A stretch of DNA of 64,000 nucleotides from Pseudopedobacter saltans DSM 12145 (GCF_000190735.1 NC_015177.1:3472001-3536000); one strand, 5' to 3'. Counted from the first letter of the stretch, positions 35,524 through 44,485 are shown. The notes: generated by a model not told the origin, from the letters alone. Program-made: numbers and translations.

Positions 35524-36356
35524 TATTGTTGTAAAGCAAACATTACTGGTACTGAGTAAGAAACCCTAACTGGTCTACCATTTTGAACTCCTGGTTTCCA
35601 TTTCGGGGATTTTTTCAATACTCTGATAGCTTCCTGACCTAAGTCATCTCCACCAGGGACACCTCTTAAAACCTTAATATCAGTTAAAGATCCGTCTTTT
35701 TCAACAACAAAGTTAACTGTTACCCTTCCTTGGATGTTGTTTTCTTTTGACATTGGAGGATAAACTAACGTTTTGTTTAGAAACTTGTAGAAAGCTTCAA
35801 TACCTCCTGGGAATTCAGGAAAAACTTCCACGTTAGTAAACACTTCATTTGTATCTTCTGTTACCACCTGATTAACCGGACCTTCTCCATAATGAGGGTT
35901 CTCAATTTGAATTTGTGCATTCGGATCTCCTTTTAATGTTTTTTGACCAGGGTCCGCTTTTTCCAAATCTTTAATTGTTGGCGGTTCTTCTTCCACAACC
36001 TGTTCATCCGGTTTTACTACCGGAGGTGGGAACCTCACTTGATCCACGCGTGGTGGAGGTGGCTCCACCGGCGGAGGTGGAGGAGGAAGCTCCTTATCTA
36101 CAGGAGGAGGTGTTGCTAAAACGACCTCTGTCTCCTTTATTTTTTGTTGCTGATCTGCTTCACTATCTGTGCCCTTAAGAAGTTTACTTATCATAGGAGC
36201 AGCAAAAGCAGCTATAAACAATAACCCGCCAATTAAAATAGCTTTGTTGGTGTTCTTAGCATTGTTCTTACGCAATTCGTAAGCACCGTACTCTTTATTA
36301 CGACCTTCAAAGACTATGTCTATCCAATTGCGAGTTAAAATATCCAGCTTTGGCAT
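35523..36356 (-). CDS. tonB: TonB energy transducer
   Basis: 277 residues. A short cytoplasmic start typical of Bacteroidota TonB (NKEYGAYELRKN), a membrane helix at about 39-57, a proline-rich periplasmic spacer (about 80-125, KELPPPPPPVEPPPP), and a TonB C-terminal domain (about 185-277, YPPMSKENNIQGRVTVNFVVEKDGSLTDIKVLRG and the PKWKPGVQNGRPVRVSYSVPV strand). It transmits proton-motive force from ExbB/ExbD to outer-membrane receptors such as the SusC at 53302-56433. Confidence 0.95.
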   Translation of the reverse strand: MPKLDILTRNWIDIVFEGRNKEYGAYELRKNNAKNTNKAILIGGLLFIAAFAAPMISKLLKGTDSEADQQQKIKETEVVLATPPPVDKELPPPPPPVEPPPPRVDQVRFPPPVVKPDEQVVEEEPPTIKDLEKADPGQKTLKGDPNAQIQIENPHYGEGPVNQVVTEDTNEVFTNVEVFPEFPGGIEAFYKFLNKTLVYPPMSKENNIQGRVTVNFVVEKDGSLTDIKVLRGVPGGDDLGQEAIRVLKKSPKWKPGVQNGRPVRVSYSVPVMFALQQ

Positions 36357-36409
36357 ATTCTTTAAATTTTTTTGTTAACTATTTAACGTTTCTTTATACT
36401 GAAATAGTA

Positions 36410-36958
36410 TTAATAAACTCCCTGATCCTTAAGGAGATTGATTTCCGCTGGTTCGATTTTATTTACGATACCATAGGAAGGAACTCCTGCTATCTTGATT
36501 TCATCTAAAATATCAACGAAGTTCTTATAGTTTGATTTATCTGTTGGCTTTACAATAACCATTAATCCTTTTGCAGGATCTCCAGTAGTAGCAACAATTT
36601 TATCATTATTCTCTATAAGAGCTTTACGGATACCATTTTTCCCATAGTTGTCTACCGTTGGAGGATTATCTCCGGCAACACCCATATACCAAACAATCTT
36701 ATCGTTTTCAGCTAAAAGAATAGTCATTGTTCTAGAAGCTTTAACATCTAGAGTTTCATCAGGATTTTTTTCATCTTTATCTGGCATGAACATATCCATG
36801 GCTTGCGGTTTAGCAAGCGTGGTAGTCAACATAAAGAAAGTAATTAACAAGAACATTAAGTCAACCATCGCGGTTAAATCCACGTTAGTAGACTTCTTCT
36901 TGGTCCTTACCTTTCCGCCGTCTTTTTTACCACCACCCGAGGTATCTAATTGTGCCAT
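36410..36958 (-). CDS. exbD: ExbD-type biopolymer transport protein (second copy)
   Basis: 182 residues. One membrane helix near residues 29-47 contains the essential membrane Asp (VDLTAMVDLMFLLITFFML). The periplasmic domain ends in the usual peptidoglycan/TonB-facing fold (KNFVDILDEIKIAGVPSYGIV). It lies 2 bp after the other exbD and 53 bp before tonB. Two ExbD paralogues are typical of Bacteroidota Ton operons. Confidence 0.93.
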   Translation of the reverse strand: MAQLDTSGGGKKDGGKVRTKKKSTNVDLTAMVDLMFLLITFFMLTTTLAKPQAMDMFMPDKDEKNPDETLDVKASRTMTILLAENDKIVWYMGVAGDNPPTVDNYGKNGIRKALIENNDKIVATTGDPAKGLMVIVKPTDKSNYKNFVDILDEIKIAGVPSYGIVNKIEPAEINLLKDQGVY

Positions 36959-36960
36959 TT

Positions 36961-37572
36961 TTATCTATCTAAGCCTTCTAAAGAAGTGATTAAACTAAAC
37001 TTATTAATTTTCTGACTTTGCAAGATGTCGATTACGTCTCTAATCACAGGATACTCTTCTTTCGAATCTCCTTTGATTGAGAATCTCAAATCTTGATTGT
37101 GCAACTCTTTTGTAGCATATCTTGCTTGAAGAATCCATTGATCCAACTCGTTATTTGTCGAATCTCTAGGAATACCAGGCTGTTGTACCTTATTTCTATC
37201 ATTTCCTGACATTGCTATAAACTCTTTTAGGTTGGCAACAGGAACTCCAAAAGATTCAATCAAAGAAAAACGTAATTTTTCTTGCTCGGTGAATTCAATT
37301 CCGTATTTCTCACCGATTCTTTGTAGCATATTGATTCTCACATCCTGACCTACAACACCGAAGAAAACTTTTCCTTGACCTACAGTAAGTGTAGAAATGT
37401 CTGTATCGGGTAATTTAATAGTAACAGTAGAAGAAGGAATATCTACAGGCAGCGGTTCTGGCTGTCTGGCAGTAGCCGTCAATATAAAGAAAGTAAGCAA
37501 CAACGATGCCACGTCACACATTGCGGTCATGTCAATCAGAGTGCTTTTTCTTTTAATTTTTACTTTTGGCAT
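36961..37572 (-). CDS. exbD: ExbD-type biopolymer transport protein (first copy)
   Basis: 203 residues. The membrane helix carries the conserved Asp (IDMTAMCDVASLLLTFFILTA). The periplasmic part has an unusually long insertion (about 75-140, VFFGVVGQDVRINMLQRIG onward) before the ExbD end (YPVIRDVIDILQSQKINKFSLIT). Differences from the second copy suggest the two form a mixed dimer in the ExbB pore. Follows exbB by 98 bp. Confidence 0.92.
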   Translation of the reverse strand: MPKVKIKRKSTLIDMTAMCDVASLLLTFFILTATARQPEPLPVDIPSSTVTIKLPDTDISTLTVGQGKVFFGVVGQDVRINMLQRIGEKYGIEFTEQEKLRFSLIESFGVPVANLKEFIAMSGNDRNKVQQPGIPRDSTNNELDQWILQARYATKELHNQDLRFSIKGDSKEEYPVIRDVIDILQSQKINKFSLITSLEGLDR

Positions 37573-37670
37573 CTTCTTATTTTTTAATTATTAGTGTCCT
37601 GTTAATTACTTTAAAAAGTGCTCTGACACATTTATCAGGTCAGAACACCCAAAAACTATTCACTAATATT

Positions 37671-38498
37671 TTATCTATGTGTAGAAGCGTAAGTTTGTAC
37701 GATTGAGAAACCAGCTTCGTCAATAGAATATGTCAAAGAGTCAATTTTAGAGGTAAAGAAGTTGTAAGAGATGATCGCTAAAGTTGAAGTACCGATACCT
37801 GTAGCGGTATTGATAAGAGCCTCAGAGATACCGTTTGCTAATGCAGCCTGGTCAGGAGCACCTGCCGTTGCTAACGCCGCAAACGCTTTAATCATACCTA
37901 CGACCGTTCCTAGTAGACCTACTAACGTACCGATAGAAACTAATGTTGAAACAACTGTTAAGTTTTGCTCTAACATCGGCATTTCTAATGCTGTGGCTTC
38001 TTCGATATCTTTTTGAATAGCTAAACATTTCTGCTCTGTATTCATTACTGTATCAGACTCAACTTCTTTATATTTCAAAAGGCCTGATTTAATAACTGCT
38101 GCTACCGATCCTTTTTGTTTATCACACTCAGAAATAGCGCTATCGATATTGCCAGAAGATAAGAAACTTTGTACTTTTTTCACGAATGCATCTACATTTC
38201 CTTTACCAGCAGCTTTGCTAATAACAAAGAAACGCTCGATTGAGAAAACAATAACCATTAAAAACATGCCTATCAAGAAAGGTACAACGATACCCCCTTT
38301 ATAGATCATACCTAAATAGTTACCTTCTAACGGGTGATTTGCGTTATCTCCACCCTCAAAGTTTGCTGGGTTACCCATAACGAATAAGAATATACCCCAT
38401 GCGATAGCGATACAAATTACAATAGCTAATCCTGCAAAAATACTAGAACCTCCAGAGGTCTCTTTCTTAGCTGTAGTTGGTTTTGGTGCGTTTGACAT
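37671..38498 (-). CDS. exbB: ExbB/TolQ/MotA-type proton channel subunit
   Basis: 275 residues. An N-terminal helix (about 20-42), a second (about 72-94, PFLIGMFLMVIVFSIERFFV), a cytoplasmic domain, then the two pore helices (about 180-205, STLVSIGTLVGLLGTVVGMIKAF, and 225-250, GISEALINTATGIGTSTLAIISYNFF) with the conserved Thr residues. It uses the proton gradient to energise TonB. First gene of the operon. Confidence 0.94.
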   Translation of the reverse strand: MSNAPKPTTAKKETSGGSSIFAGLAIVICIAIAWGIFLFVMGNPANFEGGDNANHPLEGNYLGMIYKGGIVVPFLIGMFLMVIVFSIERFFVISKAAGKGNVDAFVKKVQSFLSSGNIDSAISECDKQKGSVAAVIKSGLLKYKEVESDTVMNTEQKCLAIQKDIEEATALEMPMLEQNLTVVSTLVSIGTLVGLLGTVVGMIKAFAALATAGAPDQAALANGISEALINTATGIGTSTLAIISYNFFTSKIDSLTYSIDEAGFSIVQTYASTHR

Positions 38499-38864
38499 TG
38501 CTTGTTGTTAATTTAATTTTTAGTTTTTGATTAATTGATAATTTATTTAAAGTTCTTTAAGAATTCGTTTATTATATATTCGATTTTTAAACAAGGCCAT
38601 AACAAATTTATGATTTAATGTTTAAAATCAAACTTTTTTACTTTTTTACGAAAATTTTGCTGAAACTCTATTTACTTCGACAGCAGTTCCACTTCCTAAT
38701 TTCATAAGCTAATTTAAAAAAACTTTCTTTTTATTTTTCAATTAGCTTTTACAATAAAAACTATTTTTTGTGTAAAAAACAAAATTTAGGTGAATTTTCT
38801 ATTATATGCAATCGATTTAAAACATCGTTTCCTAGGTTATCAAACTATGTAGTAGGGTTTTAGG
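38499..38864 (-). other. AT-rich gap upstream of exbB
   Basis: 366 bp with no credible gene, between the exbB start and the SUI1 gene's stop, so it should hold the Ton operon promoter and the end of the SUI1 message. Very AT-rich with many T/A runs. One 8-bp inverted repeat (38707-38714 with 38740-38747) is seen. I cannot place the promoter with confidence. Confidence 0.5.
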
Positions 38865-39218
38865 TCATCCTCCTACTTGCTTAACTTTATAACCTTCTTT
38901 TTGCAACAATTCAATTACTTTTTTTCTAAAATCCCCTTGTATAAGAATTTCACCATCTTTCACACTTCCTCCTACACCACATTTAGTTTTTAACATCTTA
39001 CCTAAATATGCAAGATCATCTTCTGTGCCAACATAATTTGTTATTAACGTAACAGCTTTTCCTCCTCTTTGTTTCTTATCTAACTGTACTTTCAAATTTT
39101 GTTGATTATTTGGCAAGGTTTCTACGTTATCTCTATGCTCTTCATATACATAATCCGGGTCTGTCGAAAACACTATTCCTTCAAAACTGTTGAATTTCTT
39201 AGATTTTTTATCGCTCAT
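38865..39218 (-). CDS. SUI1/eIF1-like protein (YciH type)
   Basis: 117 residues. The C-terminal SUI1 domain (about 40-117) shows LDKKQRGGKAVTLITNYVGTEDDLAYLGKMLKTKCGVGGSVKDGEILIQGDF. YciH-type proteins resemble eIF1 and are thought to influence start-site fidelity. Twelve bases after the lipid kinase gene, so probably cotranscribed. Confidence 0.93.
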   Translation of the reverse strand: MSDKKSKKFNSFEGIVFSTDPDYVYEEHRDNVETLPNNQQNLKVQLDKKQRGGKAVTLITNYVGTEDDLAYLGKMLKTKCGVGGSVKDGEILIQGDFRKKVIELLQKEGYKVKQVGG

Positions 39219-39230
39219 ATGCTTTAATGC

Positions 39231-40112
39231 TTAAACCAGAATATTTAAAGAGAGGTGTTCAACCTCTATTTCGATTGTTTTCGTTCCAACTAATGGCTCT
39301 CCGTCAATATGGATCGGGTCATCTCCCAATTGTTCGATTTTTATTTGTTTACCTTTAATAATTTCTAAATATTTCGAAGAATCGACATTCTTCAATAACA
39401 TTCTCGTTATTAAAATTGGCAACCAATACAATGGAAAAGGTTTAATAATGCACACATCCAGCAGCCCATCATCTATAGTTGCAGTAGGGGAAATATGCGC
39501 GTTATTCCCGTACTGAGAAGAATTTGCGATACTCACCATAAAGGCCTCTCTTTTTAACGATTTTCCATCTACTTCTATTGTATACAAATTAGGTTTGTAG
39601 TTTTTTATTTCTTTTAATACACTTACCACATATCCTTTTAAGCCTCTTCCTTTATTATCTGCAAAAAGGGCACTTATTCTTGCATCAAAACCTAAACCCG
39701 CTATATTAAAAAACCTTCTATTATTAAGTGTTCCCGAATCGATTACTCTAACTTTATTTCTGTTAAGTCTGCGAACAGCCTTGCCTCTTTCTAGTGGTAT
39801 TCCCAATGTTCTGGCTAAACCATTACCCGATCCACACGGGATTACTCCCATTTTCTTCCCTGAAAAAACTAATATCGATGCAACCTCGTTAATTGTACCA
39901 TCCCCCCCAACTGCCACCACACAGTCATATTCCTGATCAATTCCTTCTTTCGCCAAAATAGAGGCGTGGCCTCCGTACTCGGAAAAAACAATATTTGCTT
40001 CAAAAATATTCCTGTCTAAATATTTGTCTACGAGTTCAGGAAAGCGGATTTTATCTTTTCCGCCGGAAATTGGATTAACAATAAAAAGTATCCGTTCTCT
40101 TCTCAAAATCAT
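39231..40112 (-). CDS. Diacylglycerol/lipid kinase (YegS/BmrU type)
   Basis: 293 residues of the DAGK-catalytic family. ATP-binding and catalytic motifs: ILFIVNPISGGKDK, VVAVGGDGTINEVAS, MGVIPCGSGNGLAR, and the C-terminal DDPIHIDGEPLVG. No membrane segment. It phosphorylates a lipid alcohol; whether diacylglycerol, sphingoid base (sphingolipids are common in this family of bacteria) or another is not told by sequence. Divergent from metK; the start lies very near its predicted promoter. Confidence 0.9.
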   Translation of the reverse strand: MILRRERILFIVNPISGGKDKIRFPELVDKYLDRNIFEANIVFSEYGGHASILAKEGIDQEYDCVVAVGGDGTINEVASILVFSGKKMGVIPCGSGNGLARTLGIPLERGKAVRRLNRNKVRVIDSGTLNNRRFFNIAGLGFDARISALFADNKGRGLKGYVVSVLKEIKNYKPNLYTIEVDGKSLKREAFMVSIANSSQYGNNAHISPTATIDDGLLDVCIIKPFPLYWLPILITRMLLKNVDSSKYLEIIKGKQIKIEQLGDDPIHIDGEPLVGTKTIEIEVEHLSLNILV

Positions 40113-40123
40113 GTATTAAAACA

Positions 40124-40178
40124 GCGACAAAGTAATTCTATTTTTTAACAAAAATAAAATTTGTTATATCTTTGTCGC
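40124..40178. promoter_or_regulatory. Divergent promoter region of the lipid kinase and metK
   Basis: TATCTTTG at 40167-40174 is a good -7 box for metK; on the minus strand TTACTTTG (40131-40138 region) is a near match for the lipid kinase. Each box is followed by TCGC, so the two form a 9-bp inverted repeat (40124-40132 with 40170-40178). The metK transcript would then begin a few bases before the aptamer at 40185. Boxes are motif matches only. Confidence 0.5.
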
Positions 40179-40182
40179 AAAC

Positions 40183-40250
40183 AAGTGGAATGATTTGAGT
40201 GCTTTATCTAAAAGCCAGGATTGCAACCACATAAAAAAGTGCTAAAGCCA
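40183..40250 (+). promoter_or_regulatory. SAM-II (SAM-alpha) riboswitch upstream of metK
   Basis: The sequence follows the SAM-II plan: GUGG (40185-40188), UGAUUUGA (40191-40198), a loop, UUGCAACCAC (40221-40230), an A-rich linker, and GCUAAAGC (40241-40248). Stem P1 forms from GTGG with CCAC (40227-40230). The pseudoknot forms from GCTTTA (40201-40206) with TAAAGC (40243-40248), giving an H-type fold. Two extra bases (AA) separate P1 from UGAUUUG relative to the consensus I recall. Ligand identity fits its gene: MetK makes S-adenosylmethionine, so this would be feedback control. SAM-II is known from alphaproteobacteria and Bacteroidota. Confidence 0.85.
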
Positions 40251-40253
40251 AAC

Positions 40254-40304
40254 ATGCTTTTATTACCGCAGTCAAAAATTCCTCTTTACATATTTTTTAT
40301 TTAA
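40254..40304 (+). CDS. Possible 16-codon leader ORF between riboswitch and metK
   Basis: ATG 40254 lies six bases after the last paired base of the aptamer and opens a 16-codon frame (MLLLPQSKIPLYIFFI) with TAA at 40302-40304, ten bases before the metK ATG and in a different frame. SAM-II aptamers normally control the start codon right behind them, which here would be this frame and not metK. It may be chance in AT-rich DNA. Confidence 0.3.
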   Translation: MLLLPQSKIPLYIFFI

Positions 40305-40314
40305 ATAATTTATT

Positions 40315-41571
40315 ATGTCTTATTTATTTACATCTGAGTCTGTATCAGAGGGGCATCCGGATAAAGTAGCAGATCAAATTTCTGATGCTTTAATTGATAA
40401 TTTTCTGGCTTTCGATCAATCCTCTAAAGTTGCTTGTGAAACATTAGTTACCACGGGTCAGGTGGTTTTAGCAGGAGAGGTTAAATCTTCAACATATTTA
40501 GATGTACAAAGGATTACCAGAGATGTAATTAAAAAAATCGGTTATACAAAATCTGAGTATATGTTCGAGGCAAACTCTTGTGGTATTCTTTCTGCTATAC
40601 ACGAGCAGTCTCAGGATATTAACCAGGGTGTGGACAGAGCGAAACCAGAAGAACAAGGAGCAGGAGATCAGGGAATGATGTTCGGTTACGCAACAAACGA
40701 AACTGAAAATTTCATGCCTTTGGCTTTGGATCTTTCTCATAAATTATTAATCGAGCTTGCTGCTTTAAGAAGAGAAAACAAGGAAATAACTTATTTAAGG
40801 CCTGATGCAAAATCGCAGGTGACTATCGAATATAATGATGATCACCAACCTATAAGAATTGATAGTATTGTGATTTCCACTCAACATGATGATTTTCATG
40901 AAAATGACGAAGAAATGCTGTCAACCATAAAAAGAGATATTATAAATATCCTTATCCCACGGGTGAAAGCTTTGTTGAAACCAGAACTTCAGAAACTTTT
41001 CGATGGAGACATCAAATACCACATTAATCCCACAGGAAAATTTGTTATTGGAGGTCCTCATGGGGATACTGGTCTTACTGGAAGGAAAATTATTGTTGAT
41101 ACTTATGGAGGTAAAGGAGCACATGGGGGAGGTGCTTTTTCTGGAAAAGATCCATCAAAAGTAGACCGTTCTGCTGCCTACGCAACAAGACACATTGCCA
41201 AAAATCTAGTAGCTGCAGGTGTCGCAGAGGAGGTTCTTGTACAGGTTTCTTATGCAATAGGTGTGGCAGAACCTTGTGGTGTTTTTGTAGATACTAAAGG
41301 TACATCAAAAGTAAATCTTACTGATGGGGAAATTGCGAATAAAGTAGCTCAGATTTTTGACTTACGTCCATATTTTATCGAGCAAAGACTTAAACTTAGA
41401 AATCCTATTTATTCGGAAACCGCAGCTTATGGACATATGGGCCGCAAAAATGAAATAGTAACGAAAAAGTTTTTGGGAGCAAATGGTGAAGAAAAAATTG
41501 TTGAGGTAGAACTTTTTACCTGGGAAAAGCTGGATTACCTCGATCAAATAAAACAGGCTTTTGGATTGTAA
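40315..41571 (+). CDS. metK: S-adenosylmethionine synthetase
   Basis: 418 residues; makes S-adenosylmethionine from methionine and ATP. Canonical start [24 protein letters not shown] (ATP His in EGHPDK). Signature [12 protein letters not shown] at about 117-128 and the glycine-rich P-loop-like [15 protein letters not shown] and [19 protein letters not shown] are intact. Somewhat longer than the E. coli enzyme (384) through insertions in the middle and at the C-terminus. Preceded by the SAM-II-like element, so repression by its own product is expected. Confidence 0.97.
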   Translation: MSYLFTSESVSEGHPDKVADQISDALIDNFLAFDQSSKVACETLVTTGQVVLAGEVKSSTYLDVQRITRDVIKKIGYTKSEYMFEANSCGILSAIHEQSQDINQGVDRAKPEEQGAGDQGMMFGYATNETENFMPLALDLSHKLLIELAALRRENKEITYLRPDAKSQVTIEYNDDHQPIRIDSIVISTQHDDFHENDEEMLSTIKRDIINILIPRVKALLKPELQKLFDGDIKYHINPTGKFVIGGPHGDTGLTGRKIIVDTYGGKGAHGGGAFSGKDPSKVDRSAAYATRHIAKNLVAAGVAEEVLVQVSYAIGVAEPCGVFVDTKGTSKVNLTDGEIANKVAQIFDLRPYFIEQRLKLRNPIYSETAAYGHMGRKNEIVTKKFLGANGEEKIVEVELFTWEKLDYLDQIKQAFGL

Positions 41572-41585
41572 GCGAATAATAACTT

Positions 41586-41624
41586 AACAAGAAAGGGATT
41601 TCATTTTGAAATCCCTTTCTTGTT
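41586..41624. terminator. Bidirectional terminator between metK and the outer-membrane gene
   Basis: Perfect 17-bp inverted repeat (41586-41602 with 41608-41624, five-base loop) between convergent genes, 15 bp past the metK stop and 5 bp past the other stop. U-rich on the 3' arm in the plus direction. Confidence 0.85.
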
Positions 41625-41628
41625 AGTC

Positions 41629-44430
41629 TTAAAACCCCGGTCCTCCACCATATCCTCCGGGACCTCTGTCACCCCCTCTATAACGTTCTCTATTTTCTCC
41701 TCCCATACTGGAATTTCCTGCAAACTTGTTAATCCTCATACTAAAAGTCAACATAAAGTAACGTGACAATCTGTTACTTCTGCTATCCAAAATATAAGCC
41801 GGATCAACAGTTCTCGAAATAGCAGTACTTTCATCCAAAAGGTCGAAAGCAGTTAAACGTAATGCTCCGGTATTTCCTTTAAAGAATTGCTTTTCCAAAT
41901 ATGTATTTATAATAAATGGATTTGCTCCTATACTTCCATAGCCTCTATTGAAACTTTTATCCGCCTGAGTGCCCCATAGAAAAGTTTTAGTAAAATAGAT
42001 CTTGCTATCAAAAGCTGTTGCCCAAGTATGTACTTGTCTATTCGCATTTTTACTAATTGTATTGTCGTTGGTATTATATGTATAGTTTATGGACGGAACT
42101 ATCTCTAACCATTCTTTAGGTTGTATTTGTATCTGCAGTCGTTGACTTAACACCAGGTTTCTGCCTATATTTTTCTCATTATTAATAAAGGAAATGTTGT
42201 TATTATAGTTTGCCATTCCTCTTAATCCAAATACGTACTTTTTATCTTTCAATTGTCGGTTGTAGGCATAGAATCCGTTTAAACTGTAATATCCGTTTGC
42301 ATTAGTATATCCTCTTTCTTGAATCGCATTCGTAGCCGAACCGGCCGAAGGAGTATTGGTTGTACTCACAATTTTATCTTTGGTTAGATTAAAATTGAAG
42401 TTTGTAAAAAATGTATTCCCTGTTGTTATATTAGAATTATTATAGCGAATATTAACGCTATTATTGAACTCAGCTCCCAGGTTTGGATTCCCTACAACCG
42501 GGAACTGCGGATTAGAATTATCCGTTACAGGCTGTAATTGATTATAACTTGGTAAGTTACTCCTTCCATTGTAGTTTATATTAAATTCTTTTGATCTGGA
42601 AAATTTATACTGAAACCTTGCAGAAGGATAAATATTTAATGCTGTTGTTCTTGTTGATGTGTTCCTGGTTATTGACTCTCCCTTTAAAACACTTGGTTGT
42701 AATCCCAATCCTAAAGTGTAGTTATATTTCTCTTCTCTAGCTCTATAATTAAGCCCAAATCTATTTGTTGTAAAGCTAAAATTATAGTTATTACTCAAGT
42801 TTGGATCATAAATAGGCGCATCCGTTTCTACATCGGTATTCATAACGGTTCTGTTGTTATCTATTTTATTAAATCCATATTCATAATTAAATTCTAAGCT
42901 TTTTGTTTTTGAAAGGGGCTCAATATAGGATGTATTGATATTAATGTTATTAGTGGAATTATCGTTATCTATTAATTGTCTTTGATATAGACTTGTTGCT
43001 GCACTAATTGGATCATTGTATTCCAAGGATTTATTTAAATAATCCTGACCTGAATTAGAACTGGATGTGTTTAAGTATGCACTTAGTGATAAGTTTCTTG
43101 TTGTCCCAGCAAAACGGTGGTTGAATAAAAAGTCCGCTCCGAGATTTGGCGTCCGAGAATCGGTAATATCAACATAATTACCCTCCGAAGATAAAACATC
43201 GTTTCTTAAAATATTAAAATTAGAATTTTCAGTTTTATCTGTTGTCGAAAAAGTTACTCTGGGCGTGAATTTCAGATAATTTAGTGTATCTATCTTATAT
43301 TCAATATTGAAATCAAAACGGTGATTAATATTCTCAGTTTTTGAATTTACTTCTTTATTATTATCTACAGTAGTAAAATTGTTATTTGCCGTCGCAAGAT
43401 TTTCCTGCAAGGTCGTACTCTCAACAGCATTATTTCTTCCAAAAATAGAATAGCTCCCGTAAGCCGTAACCTTTTCACTCCATTGATCTCTATAATTTAA
43501 CCCAAAAGATTTGACATCAGTTAGTCCGGAAGAACTATTAAAATTACCTCCGCCAGATCTGCCTCCTCTTCTTCCGCCCCCTTGTTGCGTGAGATTGAAG
43601 ATATTGGCGTTGGTATTATTAAGATTCGCAAGAACAGATATTTGTTGGTTATTGTTGAATTTTGCAGCAAAGACAGACGCTTGATACCTTTCTTTATCTC
43701 CCACGCCTACTGTTCCGCGGGTTAAGTATCCCTTATTTCTATCTGGCCTGATGGTGAAATTCAAAATCTTTTCCGGCTCTCCATCTTTAACTCCCGTTAT
43801 ATTCGCCTGATCGCCATAATCATCTATAATCTGAACATTTTGAAGGACATCCGCTGGTAAATTTTGAGTTGCTGTCTTCACATCCCCCCCAAAAAAATCC
43901 TTGCCATTTACCCTTACTCTGGTTACCTGTTTTCCTTGCGTAGTTACATTACCATCTCTATCCACTTCTACACCAGGCAATTTCTTTAAAAGATCTTCTG
44001 CCAAAGCATTATCTTTTAATTTGTACTGATCTGCCCGAAATTGCAATGTATCTTCTTTAACAACTACATCCGGGGTACCGTCAACCGTTACCTGACTTAG
44101 AAGCCTAACATCACTACTCAGGGTTATCGAACCCAAGTGTATTGTATTAGTATTCGATGAAGAATAATTATATGCTTTAGCAAAAGGTTTAAATCCTAAA
44201 GCTGTAATGTTTAGCGTAAAATTCTTGTTCTTCACGTTTCTAATGGTGAACTTTCCATCAACATCGGAAACAGCACTTAATGTATCTTGCCTGGAATAGA
44301 GCTTAATTGCAGCGCTTATAACTGTAAGTCCTGTTGAATCTTTTAAAATTCCGGAGACTTCAATGGGCGTTTGTGCTAAGGAAATATTAGCTAATAAAAT
44401 TAAAACGAGGGATTTAACAAAAATTTTCAT
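41629..44430 (-). CDS. Outer-membrane beta-barrel protein, TonB-receptor-like with carboxypeptidase-regulatory N-domain
   Basis: About 933 residues from ATG 44430 (a TTG one codon earlier is ignored). Signal peptide 1-19 (LVLILLANISLAQ). Then a CarboxypepD_reg-like domain (about 22-105, VSGILKDSTGLTVISAAIKLYS), a plug-like segment (about 125-205, LLKKLPGVEVDRDGNVTTQGKQVTRVRVNGKDFF), and a long beta-barrel of the OMP_b-brl class. The tail is unusual: GGENRERYRGGDRGPGGYGGGPGF is glycine/arginine-rich. The barrel reads as a TonB-linked transporter whose substrate is unknown. It lies 55 bp after the mannan operon, so cotranscription is possible but unproven. Confidence 0.87.
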   Translation of the reverse strand: MKIFVKSLVLILLANISLAQTPIEVSGILKDSTGLTVISAAIKLYSRQDTLSAVSDVDGKFTIRNVKNKNFTLNITALGFKPFAKAYNYSSSNTNTIHLGSITLSSDVRLLSQVTVDGTPDVVVKEDTLQFRADQYKLKDNALAEDLLKKLPGVEVDRDGNVTTQGKQVTRVRVNGKDFFGGDVKTATQNLPADVLQNVQIIDDYGDQANITGVKDGEPEKILNFTIRPDRNKGYLTRGTVGVGDKERYQASVFAAKFNNNQQISVLANLNNTNANIFNLTQQGGGRRGGRSGGGNFNSSSGLTDVKSFGLNYRDQWSEKVTAYGSYSIFGRNNAVESTTLQENLATANNNFTTVDNNKEVNSKTENINHRFDFNIEYKIDTLNYLKFTPRVTFSTTDKTENSNFNILRNDVLSSEGNYVDITDSRTPNLGADFLFNHRFAGTTRNLSLSAYLNTSSSNSGQDYLNKSLEYNDPISAATSLYQRQLIDNDNSTNNININTSYIEPLSKTKSLEFNYEYGFNKIDNNRTVMNTDVETDAPIYDPNLSNNYNFSFTTNRFGLNYRAREEKYNYTLGLGLQPSVLKGESITRNTSTRTTALNIYPSARFQYKFSRSKEFNINYNGRSNLPSYNQLQPVTDNSNPQFPVVGNPNLGAEFNNSVNIRYNNSNITTGNTFFTNFNFNLTKDKIVSTTNTPSAGSATNAIQERGYTNANGYYSLNGFYAYNRQLKDKKYVFGLRGMANYNNNISFINNEKNIGRNLVLSQRLQIQIQPKEWLEIVPSINYTYNTNDNTISKNANRQVHTWATAFDSKIYFTKTFLWGTQADKSFNRGYGSIGANPFIINTYLEKQFFKGNTGALRLTAFDLLDESTAISRTVDPAYILDSRSNRLSRYFMLTFSMRINKFAGNSSMGGENRERYRGGDRGPGGYGGGPGF

Positions 44431-44485
44431 CAATAAAAATAAAATACAATATAGCTGTAGACTACATTATTGAAGAAAAGTTTAA

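Noticed and set aside
38499-38864. Small RNA or small gene in the AT-rich gap before exbB
   Set aside because: Only one weak 8-bp inverted repeat; no promoter-terminator pair or open frame of note.
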